A stretch of 51,766 bases of DNA, taken from Comamonadaceae bacterium. GTDB taxonomy: Bacteria; Pseudomonadota; Gammaproteobacteria; Burkholderiales; Burkholderiaceae_C. Made by a program: the position numbers and the translations under genes. The notes below the pieces were generated by a model. That model had not been told where the DNA came from and searched no databases. It saw nothing but the letters and a program-made list of their open reading frames with translations. Below are positions 18,880-28,722 of the stretch, one piece after another (the first letter of the stretch is position 1; each line of letters starts with the position of its first letter). The DNA is taken from positions 1-51,766 of the forward strand of contig CANBWY010000006.1 of assembly GCA_947373245.1 (NCBI GenBank), read 5' to 3'.

Positions 18880-20211
18880 ATGCCACACACCTCTCCCGTC
18901 ATCACACAGCTGCGCGTCATCCCGGTCGCCGGCCATGACAGCATGCTGATGAACCTCTCAGGCGCACACGGCGCTTTCTTCACCCGCAACTTGCTCATCC
19001 TCACCGACAACGCCGGGCGCACCGGCATTGGCGAAGTGCCCGGTGGTGAAAAAATTCGCGCTACCCTAGAAGACGCCACCGAGTTGGTGGTGGGCCAAAG
19101 CATTGGCAATGTGCAAGCCGTGCTCAACACCCTACGCACCCGTTTCGCCGACCGCGATGTGGGCGGGCGTGGCTTGCAAACCTTTGATTTGCGCACCACC
19201 ATTCACGCCGTTACCGCCGTTGAATCCGCCTTGCTTGACTTGCTCGGTCAACACCTGAACGTGCCTGTGGCTGCGCTCTTGGGCGAAGGCCAGCAACGCA
19301 GCTCGGTCGAGATGCTTGGCTACCTGTTTTTCATCGGGGATCGCACCCAAACCGACCTGCCCTACCGCACGGAGCATGAAGCCGACAACGCTTGGTTTCG
19401 CCTGCGCAACGAAAAAGCCATGACCCCCGAATCGGTGGTGCGTTTGGCAGAAGCGGCGCGTGAAAAATATGGCTTCAACGACTTCAAACTCAAAGGCGGT
19501 GTGCTCGCGGGCGAGGCAGAAATTGAAGCCGTCAGTGCCCTGCACCAACGCTTCCCGCAAGCACGCGTCACGCTAGACCCCAATGGTGGATGGTTGCTCA
19601 AAGACGCCGTGCGATTGATGCGCGACATGCGTGGCGTGGTGGCCTATGCCGAAGACCCCTGCGGCGCGGAAGAAGGCTTCAGCGGGCGCGAGGTGATGGC
19701 CGAGTTCCGTCGTGAAACGGGCTTGCCCACCGCCACCAACATGGTGGCCACCGACTGGCGACAAATGGTGCATTCGCTGTCGCTGCAAAGCGTGGACATC
19801 CCCTTGGCTGACCCGCATTTTTGGACCATGGCGGGCTCAGTCCGCGTGGCACAAACCTGTCGCGATTGGGGGCTGACTTGGGGCTCACACTCGAACAACC
19901 ACTTCGATGTCTCGCTCGCCATGTTCACCCATGTGGCGGCCGCAGCGCCCGGCAAAGTCACGGCCATCGACACACACTGGATTTGGCAAGATGGCCAAGG
20001 CCTCACCCAAGAGCCTCTGCAAATCGTCAACGGCCATGTAGAGGTGCCTAAAAAACCAGGCTTGGGCATTGCGCTCGACATGGCCGCCGTAGAAAAAGCC
20101 CACCAGCTGTACCTGCAACACGGCTTGGGTGCGCGCGATGACGCCACGGCCATGCAATACCTCATTCCTGGCTGGAAGTTTGACCACAAGCGGCCCTGTA
20201 TGGTGCGCTGA
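18880..20211 (+). CDS. gudD: glucarate dehydratase
   Basis: Enolase superfamily: '[16 protein letters not shown]...[23 protein letters not shown]...[14 protein letters not shown]...[41 protein letters not shown]'. Confidence 0.93.
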   Translation: MPHTSPVITQLRVIPVAGHDSMLMNLSGAHGAFFTRNLLILTDNAGRTGIGEVPGGEKIRATLEDATELVVGQSIGNVQAVLNTLRTRFADRDVGGRGLQTFDLRTTIHAVTAVESALLDLLGQHLNVPVAALLGEGQQRSSVEMLGYLFFIGDRTQTDLPYRTEHEADNAWFRLRNEKAMTPESVVRLAEAAREKYGFNDFKLKGGVLAGEAEIEAVSALHQRFPQARVTLDPNGGWLLKDAVRLMRDMRGVVAYAEDPCGAEEGFSGREVMAEFRRETGLPTATNMVATDWRQMVHSLSLQSVDIPLADPHFWTMAGSVRVAQTCRDWGLTWGSHSNNHFDVSLAMFTHVAAAAPGKVTAIDTHWIWQDGQGLTQEPLQIVNGHVEVPKKPGLGIALDMAAVEKAHQLYLQHGLGARDDATAMQYLIPGWKFDHKRPCMVR

Positions 20212-20236
20212 TTTTTAAAAGCAACAAGGAAGAAAA

Positions 20237-21121
20237 ATGAAGATTGGATTTATTGGCTTGGGCATCATGGGCACCCCGATGGCACAACATCTGCTGACTG
20301 CGGGTCACACGATGTTTGTGCGCACACGCAGCAAGGTGCCAGAAGCGCTCAGTGCTGCACAGGTGTGCGCCACCAATGCAGAAGTCGCCCGTCATGCAGA
20401 CATCATCTTTTTGATGTTGCCCGACACGCCCGATGTTGACGCCGTGTTGTTTGGCAAAGACGGTGTGGCTGAAGGTTTGAGCCAAGGCAAGATCGTGGTG
20501 GACATGAGCTCCATCTCGCCCATGGACACCAAAACTTTCGCCAAAAAAATCAATGCCCTCGGCGGTGAATACCTGGATGCGCCCGTCTCTGGCGGCGAAG
20601 TGGGTGCCAAAGCGGCCAGCCTGACCATCATGGTGGGTGGCTCTGAAGCCACCTTCAACACCGTAAAACCTTTGTTGGACTTGATGGGCAAGAACATCAC
20701 CTTGGTGGGTGGCAATGGCGACGGCCAAACCACCAAAGTGGCCAATCAAATCATCGTAGCCTTGAACATTGCAGCCGTGGGCGAAGCCTTGCTGTTTGCC
20801 AGCAAAGCCGGCGCCGACCCAGCCAAAGTGCGCGCGGCCTTGATGGGCGGTTTTGCCTCCAGCCGCATTTTGGAAGTGCATGGCGAGCGCATGATCAAAC
20901 GCACCTTTGACCCTGGCTTTCGCATTGCCTTGCACCAAAAGGATTTGGCCTTGGCACTCAACGGGGCCAAAACCATCGGCGTGTCACTGCCCCAAACGGC
21001 GTCAGCCGCACAGCTCATGCAAGCCTGCGCATCCAACGGTTGGGGTCAGTTAGACCACTCGGCTTTGGTCAAAGCCTTGGAGTTGATGGCCGCACACGAG
21101 GTGGCACCTCAACCGCACTGA
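20237..21121 (+). CDS. garR: 2-hydroxy-3-oxopropionate (tartronate semialdehyde) reductase
   Basis: 'MKIGFIGLGIMGTPMAQHLLTAGH...DAPVSGGEVGAKAASLTIMVGG' beta-HAD family. Confidence 0.9.
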   Translation: MKIGFIGLGIMGTPMAQHLLTAGHTMFVRTRSKVPEALSAAQVCATNAEVARHADIIFLMLPDTPDVDAVLFGKDGVAEGLSQGKIVVDMSSISPMDTKTFAKKINALGGEYLDAPVSGGEVGAKAASLTIMVGGSEATFNTVKPLLDLMGKNITLVGGNGDGQTTKVANQIIVALNIAAVGEALLFASKAGADPAKVRAALMGGFASSRILEVHGERMIKRTFDPGFRIALHQKDLALALNGAKTIGVSLPQTASAAQLMQACASNGWGQLDHSALVKALELMAAHEVAPQPH

Positions 21122-21177
21122 CGCAAAAGAATTGCTTTAAGCTCTCGGGTTTTACAGCCCGCTTGGAACTTAACGCA

Positions 21178-22275
21178 ATGACCACCCTTTTCGACGCCCT
21201 CACCTGCGGCTCTATGAAACTCGCCAACCGTGTGGTGATGGCCCCGCTCACCCGCAACCGCGCACCCCATGCCATCCCAACGCCGCTGATGGCCAAGTAT
21301 TACAGCCAACGCGCGGGCGCGGGCCTGATCATTTCCGAAGCCACAGCCATCACCCAGCAAGGCCAAGGCTACGCCGATGTGCCGGGCCTGTATGCAGAGG
21401 AACAAATCGAAGCGTGGAAGCCGGTCACCCAAGCGGTGCACGACGCAGGCGGCAAGATCGTCGTCCAGCTGTGGCACGTGGGCAGGGTGTCACACACCAG
21501 CTTGCAACCCCACGCTGCGGCACCAGTCGCCCCCTCGGCGATTCGTGCGCAGACCAAAACTGTGCTGCTCGACAACGGGGTTGCCAGCTTTGTGGACACC
21601 TCCACACCACGCGCCCTAGACGCCGAGGAACTTCCCGGCATCGTGCGTGACTACGTGCACGCCGCTCGCAATGCCATCGCCGCAGGCTTTGATGGCGTGG
21701 AAATTCACGCTGCCAATGGTTATTTGATTGAGCAATTCCTCAAAACCGGCAGCAACGCGCGCACCGACGATTACGGTGGCAGCATTGCCAACCGTGCGCG
21801 TTTGCTGCTCGAGGTGGTGCGTGCCGTGGTGGACGCCGTAGGTGCCGAGCGCACGGGCATTCGGCTCTCGCCCGTCACGCCTGCCAATGACATCGTGGAT
21901 GCCAACCCACAGGCTTTGTTTGACTACGTGGTGCGCCATTTGGCCCCGCTGAAGTTGGCATTCCTGCACATCATCGAAGGCGCAACAGGTGGCGCACGCG
22001 AATTGCCAGATCACCCGTTCAACTACACCGAACTCAAGTCAGCCTACCGAGCCGCAGGCGGGCAAGGCGCGTGGATGGTGAACAACGGCTACGACTTGCC
22101 ACTGGCCGAGAAAGCCTTGGCCGATGGTGCTGATTTGGTAGCTTTTGGCCGACCTTTCATTGCCAACCCCGACTTGGTGAATCGCCTACGCGTGGGCGGA
22201 CCGTTCAACGAAGTTGACGCGAAGACCCTGTACGGTGGCGGCGAAGCCGGCTATACCGACTACCCCACGCTGTAA
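21178..22275 (+). CDS. alkene reductase / old yellow enzyme (NemA-like)
   Basis: 'FDALTCGSMKLANRVVMAPLTRNRAP...QLWHVGRVSH...GFDGVEIHAANGYLIEQFLK...RTDDYGGSIANRARLLLEV'. Confidence 0.92.
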   Translation: MTTLFDALTCGSMKLANRVVMAPLTRNRAPHAIPTPLMAKYYSQRAGAGLIISEATAITQQGQGYADVPGLYAEEQIEAWKPVTQAVHDAGGKIVVQLWHVGRVSHTSLQPHAAAPVAPSAIRAQTKTVLLDNGVASFVDTSTPRALDAEELPGIVRDYVHAARNAIAAGFDGVEIHAANGYLIEQFLKTGSNARTDDYGGSIANRARLLLEVVRAVVDAVGAERTGIRLSPVTPANDIVDANPQALFDYVVRHLAPLKLAFLHIIEGATGGARELPDHPFNYTELKSAYRAAGGQGAWMVNNGYDLPLAEKALADGADLVAFGRPFIANPDLVNRLRVGGPFNEVDAKTLYGGGEAGYTDYPTL

Positions 22276-22368
22276 ATCCAGACGGCCATCCGGTCACAGC
22301 AGGCGGCGCCAACATAGCGCCTTCAGTGCGATGGCGCGTGACGTCTAACTTGCTGCGAAAATAACGCC

Positions 22369-23004
22369 ATGACTTATAGCGTGAAAGAAATGTTCTACAC
22401 CTTGCAAGGTGAAGGCGCCAATGCAGGGCAACCCGCCGTGTTTTGCCGTTTCGCCGGCTGCAACCTGTGGAGCGGCCGCGAGGAGGACCGCAGCTCGGCC
22501 ATTTGCCAGTTCTGCGACACCGACTTTGTGGGCACCGATGGCACACATGGCGGCAAGTTTGACAACGCGCAAACTTTGGCAGCCGCCATTGCCCGCTTTT
22601 GGCCCGCCAGCGACACCCAGCACCGCTTTGTGGTGTTGACCGGGGGCGAGCCTTTGTTGCAAGTCGATCAGGCGTTGGTCGACGCCCTGCACGCGCTGAA
22701 CTTTCGCATTGCGGTCGAGACCAACGGCACCATGCAACCACCGCAAGGCATTGACTGGCTGTGCATGAGCCCCAAGGCTGGCAGCCAACGCGTGGTGGTG
22801 GCGGGTCAAGAGCTCAAGCTGGTGTTTCCACAAGCGGGTGCCGAGCCCGCGTTGTACGAATCTTTGAATTTTGAACATTTTTATTTGCAGCCCATGGATG
22901 GGCCAAACGCGGCAGCCAACACGGCTGCGGCCGTGGCCTATTGCCAAACGCACCCGCGCTGGCGTTTGAGCGTGCAAACCCATAAGTTAATTGGTATCCG
23001 ATGA
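22369..23004 (+). CDS. queE: 7-carboxy-7-deazaguanine synthase
   Basis: 'MTYSVKEMFYTLQGEGANAGQPAVFCRFAGCNLW...ICQFCDTDFVGTDG...VVLTGGEPLLQVD'. Confidence 0.93.
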   Translation: MTYSVKEMFYTLQGEGANAGQPAVFCRFAGCNLWSGREEDRSSAICQFCDTDFVGTDGTHGGKFDNAQTLAAAIARFWPASDTQHRFVVLTGGEPLLQVDQALVDALHALNFRIAVETNGTMQPPQGIDWLCMSPKAGSQRVVVAGQELKLVFPQAGAEPALYESLNFEHFYLQPMDGPNAAANTAAAVAYCQTHPRWRLSVQTHKLIGIR

Positions 23005-23372
23005 AATTTGAACTCAGCCAACGCTTCTACTTTGAAGCTGCCCACACCCTGCGCCGCAAAATTGATGCGGCTGGCAGCCTGCGCATCCACGGCCACACGT
23101 ACCACGCTGAAGTGACCATCGCGGGCAAGCCCGATCCCGAAACCGGCATGATGATGGACCTCGGTTTTCTGCGCCAAGAAGTCGACAAAGTGCGCGAAAA
23201 GCTGGACCACCATTTCCTCGACGAAGTGCCCGGCATTGGCCCCGCGACGCTAGAGAACCTGTGCGCTTTCATCTACAACGACCTCAAAGGCGCGTTGCCC
23301 AATATCCACCGCATCAAGATTGAACGCCCCGCCAGCGGCGACACCTGCTGCCTACTGCCCAACGAGGACTAA
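23001..23372 (+). CDS. queD: 6-carboxytetrahydropterin synthase
   Basis: 'FYFEAAHTLRRKIDAAGSLRIHGHTYHAEVTIAG...LDHHFLDEVPGIGPATLENLCAFI'; ATGA overlap with queE. Confidence 0.92.
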   Translation: MKFELSQRFYFEAAHTLRRKIDAAGSLRIHGHTYHAEVTIAGKPDPETGMMMDLGFLRQEVDKVREKLDHHFLDEVPGIGPATLENLCAFIYNDLKGALPNIHRIKIERPASGDTCCLLPNED

Positions 23373-23374
23373 GA

Positions 23375-24070
23375 ATGGCCATCCAAACCGTTGTATTCGA
23401 TGCCTATGGCACTTTGTTCGATGTGTACAGCATCGGCGCATTGGCCGAACAGTTGTACCCGGGCCAAGGTGCGGCCATCTCGGTGCTGTGGCGTGACAAG
23501 CAGATTGACTACACGCGCCTCATCACGATGTCTGATCCACACCGCGTCGAGGGCAGCCGCCACTACCAATCGTTTTGGGACATCACGCGCAGCGCCTTGC
23601 TCTACACACTGGCGCGTTTCAAACTCGACGCCCAAGCTGAACACGTCGAGGCCTTGATGGGCCAATACGCCAAGCTCACCCCTTTCGCTGAAAACCTGGG
23701 CGTGCTGCAAGCCTTGAAGCAACGTGGCATCACCACGGCCATCCTCTCCAACGGCAGTCTCGACATGCTCAACACAGCCGTGTCAAGTGCAGGCATGACT
23801 GAGCTGATTGACCACGTCATTTCGGTGGACCCGATTCGTTTGTTCAAAACCTCGCCAGAAAGCTATGGCTTGGTGCAAAAAACGATTCCCCTTGATGCAC
23901 AAGACATTTTGTTTGTCTCCAGCAACGGCTGGGACGCTTTGGGTGCCACATGGTTTGGCTTCACCACTTTGTGGGTGAATCGCCAACACTTGCCGCATGA
24001 AACGATTGGCCCCAAGCCCACACACACAGGCCACGACCTGACCCGCGTGCTGGACGTGCTGTCACATTGA
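23375..24070 (+). CDS. haloacid dehalogenase type II
   Basis: 'VFDAYGTLFDVYS...ILSNGSLDMLNTAV...ILFVSSNGWDALGATWFGFTTLWVNR' HAD type II. Confidence 0.9.
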   Translation: MAIQTVVFDAYGTLFDVYSIGALAEQLYPGQGAAISVLWRDKQIDYTRLITMSDPHRVEGSRHYQSFWDITRSALLYTLARFKLDAQAEHVEALMGQYAKLTPFAENLGVLQALKQRGITTAILSNGSLDMLNTAVSSAGMTELIDHVISVDPIRLFKTSPESYGLVQKTIPLDAQDILFVSSNGWDALGATWFGFTTLWVNRQHLPHETIGPKPTHTGHDLTRVLDVLSH

Positions 24071-24072
24071 TC

Positions 24073-24477
24073 ATGGACAGTTTGCGCATCGACAAGTGGC
24101 TGTGGGCCGCACGCTTTTACAAGACACGCAGCTTGGCGTGTGACGAAGTGACCAAGCATCGCGTGCAGATCAACGGCCAAGACGTCAAACCCGCCCGCGA
24201 AGTCAAGGTGGGCGACACCCTCACCGTGCGCCAAGGCAACATGACCAAAACCATCGTTGTGCAAGGCATCAGCGCTGCACGCGGACCTGCACCTGTGGCG
24301 CAACAGCTGTACGAAGAAACACCTGAGAGCATCGCTTTGCGCGTCAAACAAGCGGAACAAAACCGTTTGGCCAATGAACCCGCGCACAGCATCGAGCATG
24401 GCCGGCCCACCAAACGTGACCGCCGCCAAATTGAACACGCATGGAACGAGCGCTGGAGCGCAAGTACCGACCACTAA
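24073..24477 (+). CDS. hslR: RNA-binding S4 domain protein (Hsp15-like)
   Basis: '[52 protein letters not shown]' S4 domain. Confidence 0.82.
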   Translation: MDSLRIDKWLWAARFYKTRSLACDEVTKHRVQINGQDVKPAREVKVGDTLTVRQGNMTKTIVVQGISAARGPAPVAQQLYEETPESIALRVKQAEQNRLANEPAHSIEHGRPTKRDRRQIEHAWNERWSASTDH

Positions 24478-24509
24478 ACAACACACCGACACACACAAAG
24501 GAAAAACAC

Positions 24510-25220
24510 ATGGGCGCTCAATGGAAAGCCAAAGGCAAAGACTTAGCAGCCAACGCCAAGGGTCGCGTCTTCAGCAAATTAGCCAAGGACATCATGGTCG
24601 CCGCGCGCAACGGCGCAGACCCTGCGGCCAACGCACGCCTGCGCATGGTGATGGAGCAAGCCCGCAAGGTGTCCATGCCCAAAGACACGCTGGACCGTGC
24701 CATCAAAAAAGGTGCAGGCCTGACCGGCGAATCAGTGCAGTTTGAGCGCGTCATTTACGAAGGCTACGCCCCGCACCAAGTGGCCGTGATGGTTGAGTGC
24801 TTGACCGACAACGTCAACCGCACGGCGCCTGAGATGCGCGTGCTGTTTCGCAAAGGCCAGCTCGGCACATCGGGCTCGGTGTCGTGGGACTTTGACCACA
24901 TTGGTTTGATCGAAGCCGAACCCACCAGCGCAGATGCCGATGCCGAAGTGGCCGCCATCGAAGCCGGGGCTCAAGACTTTGAAGCGGGCGACGAAGGCAC
25001 CTCGGTGTTCATCACAGACCCCACAGACCTCGACTTGGTCAGCCGCGCCCTGCCCGCGCACGGCTTCAATGTGCTGTCGGCCAAGCTCGGCTACAAGCCC
25101 AAGAACCCGGTAGACCCCACCACCTTGAGTGCGGCAGATTTGGAGGAAGTCGAGGCCTTTCTCTCGGCGATTGACGACAACGACGATGTGCAAAACGTCT
25201 ACGTGGGGCTGGTGAGTTAA
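24510..25220 (+). CDS. YebC/PmpR family DNA-binding/translation regulator
   Basis: '[70 protein letters not shown]'. Confidence 0.93.
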   Translation: MGAQWKAKGKDLAANAKGRVFSKLAKDIMVAARNGADPAANARLRMVMEQARKVSMPKDTLDRAIKKGAGLTGESVQFERVIYEGYAPHQVAVMVECLTDNVNRTAPEMRVLFRKGQLGTSGSVSWDFDHIGLIEAEPTSADADAEVAAIEAGAQDFEAGDEGTSVFITDPTDLDLVSRALPAHGFNVLSAKLGYKPKNPVDPTTLSAADLEEVEAFLSAIDDNDDVQNVYVGLVS

Positions 25221-25228
25221 CTTCGTTC

Positions 25229-26503
25229 ATGACCGCATCCACAAAAAACGCCCAAAGTACCCCTGGCATTTTGGGCATTGACTTCGGTACCTCCAACTCA
25301 GCCATCGCGTGGGCCACACCCCAAGGCACCGCCCAACTCATCCCGCTAGAAGGCGATGCACTGGCCATGCCCACGGCGGTGTTTTACAACGCCGAAGAAG
25401 GCAGCACGCACTTTGGCCGTGAGGCCATCACGCATTACCTAGAAGGCACCGAAGGCCGCTTGATGCGCTCGCTCAAAAGCCTGCTGGGTAGCCCGCTGTT
25501 GATGGAAACCACGCTCATCAACCACCAGTTGGTGAACTTCCAAGACATCGTCACCACCTATTTGGCCGCCTTGCGCGAACGCGCCACGCGACACTTAGGC
25601 GCCGCCCCTACCCGCGTGGTAATGGGCCGCCCCGTGCACTTTGTGGACGACGACGCCGCGCGTGACGCGCAAGCCCAAGACTCACTGCGCCAAGCTGCAC
25701 AAGCCGTGGGCTTCACCGACATTGCCTTTCAACTCGAACCCATCGCCGCCGCGTTGGACTACGAGCGACGGCTGACCCGCGAAAGCACCGTGTTGGTCGC
25801 CGACATTGGCGGCGGTACGTCTGACTTCACCGTGGTGCGCTTGGGGCCTGAGCGCATGCACCGCGCCAACCGCGCCAACGATGTGCTGGCCACCACCGGC
25901 GTGCACATTGGCGGCACTGACTTTGACCAAAAGCTAAGCCTCGGGCAGCTCATGCCCTTGCTGGGCTACGGCCACATCGGACCGCAAAACCGTGAAGTGC
26001 CCAACCGCGTGTTCTTTGACTTGTCCACGTGGCACTTGATCAACTGGCAATACCAACCCAAAGCCATGGCACAAGCCAAAGCCCTGCAGACCAACTACAC
26101 CGATGGCCGCTTGCACGAGCGATTGATAACCGTCTTGAACGAGCGCTACGGCCACCACATGGCGCACGACGTAGAGCAAGCCAAAATTCGTTGCTCGCAA
26201 ACCGACAGCGACACCACCCTTGACTTGTCCTACATCGAAGCGGGCTTGGCCGCACAACTGGGCAGCGCCAACTTGCACACCCACTTGGCCCAACTGCTGG
26301 CCAACACCGTGGCTTGTGCACGCGAATGCGTGCAGCGTGCCGGCTTGACCCACAGCAAACCCGATGCCATTTACCTCACCGGCGGCTCATCGGCGCTGCG
26401 CACGTTTCAAGAAGCGTTGCAAGCTGAGTTTGCAGACGTGCCTTTGGTGGAAGGCGATTTGTTTGGCGGCGTGGCTTCGGGGTTGGTTTACAGCCAGCGT
26501 TGA
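25229..26503 (+). CDS. Hsp70 family protein (YegD-like)
   Basis: 'GILGIDFGTSNSAIAWATPQG...VLVADIGGGTSDFTVVRLG...YLTGGSSALRTFQEAL' actin/Hsp70 ATPase motifs. Confidence 0.9.
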   Translation: MTASTKNAQSTPGILGIDFGTSNSAIAWATPQGTAQLIPLEGDALAMPTAVFYNAEEGSTHFGREAITHYLEGTEGRLMRSLKSLLGSPLLMETTLINHQLVNFQDIVTTYLAALRERATRHLGAAPTRVVMGRPVHFVDDDAARDAQAQDSLRQAAQAVGFTDIAFQLEPIAAALDYERRLTRESTVLVADIGGGTSDFTVVRLGPERMHRANRANDVLATTGVHIGGTDFDQKLSLGQLMPLLGYGHIGPQNREVPNRVFFDLSTWHLINWQYQPKAMAQAKALQTNYTDGRLHERLITVLNERYGHHMAHDVEQAKIRCSQTDSDTTLDLSYIEAGLAAQLGSANLHTHLAQLLANTVACARECVQRAGLTHSKPDAIYLTGGSSALRTFQEALQAEFADVPLVEGDLFGGVASGLVYSQR

Positions 26504-26511
26504 AGGACACC

Positions 26512-27924
26512 TTAGGCTTTGTGTGCAGGCTGCGGCCGGGTGTTGACCGGCAAGCACAAAAGAGCCGTCAACAACGCAAGCGCCACATGACACACATAGA
26601 CTGGAACGAAACTTCCATGGGTCAGGCCTGCATGGCCCAGCAGCAGCACGGTGATGGCGACGCCCATGACCGAGCCAATCTGGCGCGTGGCCTGGTTAAC
26701 AGCGCTACCCACGGCGTACTGTGCAGAAGGCAGGCGGTTCACGGCAGCAGCCGAGAGCGAAGGCAAAACGAGTCCCACGCCCATGCCCGAAAGCAGCAAG
26801 CCTGGTAGCCATTGACTCAAATAGGCGGGTTGTGCCCCGGGCACCAGCAAAAACCACAGCCCGCTCAAGGCATAGACCAGCGCTCCGCCGACGAGGAACG
26901 GGCGATGTCCGAATCGGCTCGCCAAGCGACCGGAGAGGACCGCAAACGGTATCACCAGCAAAGGGCCGGGTGTGATCGCCAAACCTGCCTGCGGCAAGGT
27001 GTAATGCCAGACCTCTGTCATGTAGAAAAAGAAGGCGAAAAACATCATCGAAAACGCAATGCCAAAAGCCAGAGTTGCCAAATTCACATAGGTGTAGGTG
27101 CGATTTTGAAACAAGCGCAAATCTACAAGCGGCTCTGGCGTAGCGCGAGCCCAGACCACAAAGCCAACCAACGCAATGACGCCGAGGCCCGCCGCGACAG
27201 TCAGCTCGCCGGTACTCCAGTTGGGCGACTGAAGTTGAACGATGCTCAGCGCGAGTGCACCAACGCCCACGATCAGCAAGGCCATGCCAAGACCGTCAAC
27301 CGTGCGCCGGTTATCAGGCCGCTTGGCTTCCTTCAGCAAGGCAGCGCCGCGCCACAACGATATGGCACCCAGTGGCAGATTCAAATAAAAAGCCCATTGC
27401 CAGCCCAGCGTGTCAATCACAAACGATCCCAGGCTAGGCCCCACAGCGGCTGCTAGAGCGCTGACAGCGCCCCACAAACTGACCGCTACTGCGCGTTTAC
27501 TCAAGGGAAAGGCGTCTAGCAAGATGGACAAGGAGGCCGGCGTCAGCATCGCCGCACCCACCGCCTGTGCCACACGCGCAGCGACCAGCCAACCCACGGT
27601 ACCCGCCATGCCGCAGGCAGCAGAGGCGGCCAAAAACAACGTGACGCCCAATAGGAACACTTTCTTGCGGCCATGGCTGTCGGCCAATCCGCCGGCTGGA
27701 ATCAGCATGGCGGCATACACCACGGTGTAGGCGTTCAGCACCCAAGACATATCGGCTGCCGATGTGCCAGGGAAGCCTTCTTTGATGGTCTGAAACCCAG
27801 CGAACAGCATGGTGCTGTCCATCGAGACCAGAAACACGGCGATGCTGGAAATCCAAAATACAGGCCAAGGCGACGCATCAGCATGGGTATGAACAATAGC
27901 CTTCTCATGGTGAGCAGTTTTCAC
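26512..27924 (-). CDS. MFS transporter (DHA2/EmrB-QacA type)
   Basis: 'DSTMLFAGFQTIKEGFPGTSAADMSWVLNAYTVVYAAMLIPAGGLADSHGRKKVFLLG'. Confidence 0.92.
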   Translation of the reverse strand: MKTAHHEKAIVHTHADASPWPVFWISSIAVFLVSMDSTMLFAGFQTIKEGFPGTSAADMSWVLNAYTVVYAAMLIPAGGLADSHGRKKVFLLGVTLFLAASAACGMAGTVGWLVAARVAQAVGAAMLTPASLSILLDAFPLSKRAVAVSLWGAVSALAAAVGPSLGSFVIDTLGWQWAFYLNLPLGAISLWRGAALLKEAKRPDNRRTVDGLGMALLIVGVGALALSIVQLQSPNWSTGELTVAAGLGVIALVGFVVWARATPEPLVDLRLFQNRTYTYVNLATLAFGIAFSMMFFAFFFYMTEVWHYTLPQAGLAITPGPLLVIPFAVLSGRLASRFGHRPFLVGGALVYALSGLWFLLVPGAQPAYLSQWLPGLLLSGMGVGLVLPSLSAAAVNRLPSAQYAVGSAVNQATRQIGSVMGVAITVLLLGHAGLTHGSFVPVYVCHVALALLTALLCLPVNTRPQPAHKA

Positions 27925-27950
27925 GAAAAATTTCCTTTGAAGATCAAATT

Positions 27951-27970
27951 AATATGATGGTCATCATATT
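27951..27970. promoter_or_regulatory. TetR operator candidate AATATGATG-GT-CATCATATT
   Basis: Perfect 9-bp arms in the MFS promoter region; matches the second site at 28611-28630. Confidence 0.7.
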
Positions 27971-28012
27971 TATGTTTAAAAAAATGCGAGGTTGATGCGC
28001 ACACGTACGCGT

Positions 28013-28594
28013 TCAGTTTGTGTCGTACTGCGCGAGCAGTGAATGACGTGTGGCTGCCAGTAGGGCCTTGCCCTGTGCGTTCACGCCCAAGGCACGCGCC
28101 AACTGCAGCGTGCCCACCAAGGTACTGGCAATCACCATGGCCTGCTCTGGCGTGCCGCCCTCGGGCAGTGTGCTTTGCACCATCGCAATAAGACCGTTCA
28201 CGCGCTCGGCGGAGGGCGCACGCAGTGAGGGTGATTGACGGTGCATCTCCGAGCCCAGGGCTGCGACCACACAACCGTCCTCGACCTCATGCAAGTGGGT
28301 TTCGGAAAGATAGGAATTGACGAGGGCACACAAGGCGCTTTGGCCTTGTGCCTGGTGCTGACTTATACGAAGGCACATGAGCGTCGCACTGTCGCGACCG
28401 GCGTGCACCAAAGCCTCAACCAGCAAGGCATCGCGCGAAGGGAAATGAGCGTAAAAGCCACCATGGGTCAAACCCGCCTGCTTCATCACGTCTGCCACGC
28501 CTACACCGTTATAGCCGTTGCGCCGCAATGCACGTGCCGCCACACCCACGATGCGTTCATGGGTGGTTTCTCGGCGGCTGGGTTTGGTCTGCAT
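28013..28594 (-). CDS. TetR/AcrR family transcriptional regulator
   Basis: 'ETTHERIVGVAARALRRNGYNGVGVADVMKQAGLTHGGFYAHFPSRDALLVEAL' TetR HTH. Confidence 0.93.
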   Translation of the reverse strand: MQTKPSRRETTHERIVGVAARALRRNGYNGVGVADVMKQAGLTHGGFYAHFPSRDALLVEALVHAGRDSATLMCLRISQHQAQGQSALCALVNSYLSETHLHEVEDGCVVAALGSEMHRQSPSLRAPSAERVNGLIAMVQSTLPEGGTPEQAMVIASTLVGTLQLARALGVNAQGKALLAATRHSLLAQYDTN

Positions 28595-28610
28595 GCGCGA
28601 AGTGTATCAA

Positions 28611-28630
28611 AATATGATGGCCATCATAAT
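28611..28630. promoter_or_regulatory. TetR operator candidate AATATGATGGCCATCATAAT
   Basis: Core ATGATGGCCATCAT is a perfect palindrome immediately upstream of tetR; shares its sequence with 27951-27970. Confidence 0.7.
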
Positions 28631-28670
28631 TAAGTTTGCCTGCGACCGGCGATGCCAGCGAACGCCCAAA

Positions 28671-28701
28671 CAAAAAAGGGCCGCGATGTCAATCGCGGCC
28701 C
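28671..28701 (-). terminator. Rho-independent terminator of the TRAP operon
   Basis: 10-bp perfect stem GGGCCGCGAT/ATCGCGGCCC with 4-nt loop followed by a T tract on the minus strand. Confidence 0.85.
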
Positions 28702-28722
28702 TTGTGTCATGCGTGAAGCGGT

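Noticed and set aside
22276-22368. Possible preQ1 riboswitch upstream of queE
   Set aside because: No preQ1-type stem plus A-rich tail could be recognised in the short leader.
27951-28630. Similar 20-bp repeats flanking tetR as possible transposon terminal repeats
   Set aside because: Each copy is itself palindromic, there is no target duplication or transposase, and positions match TetR operators.
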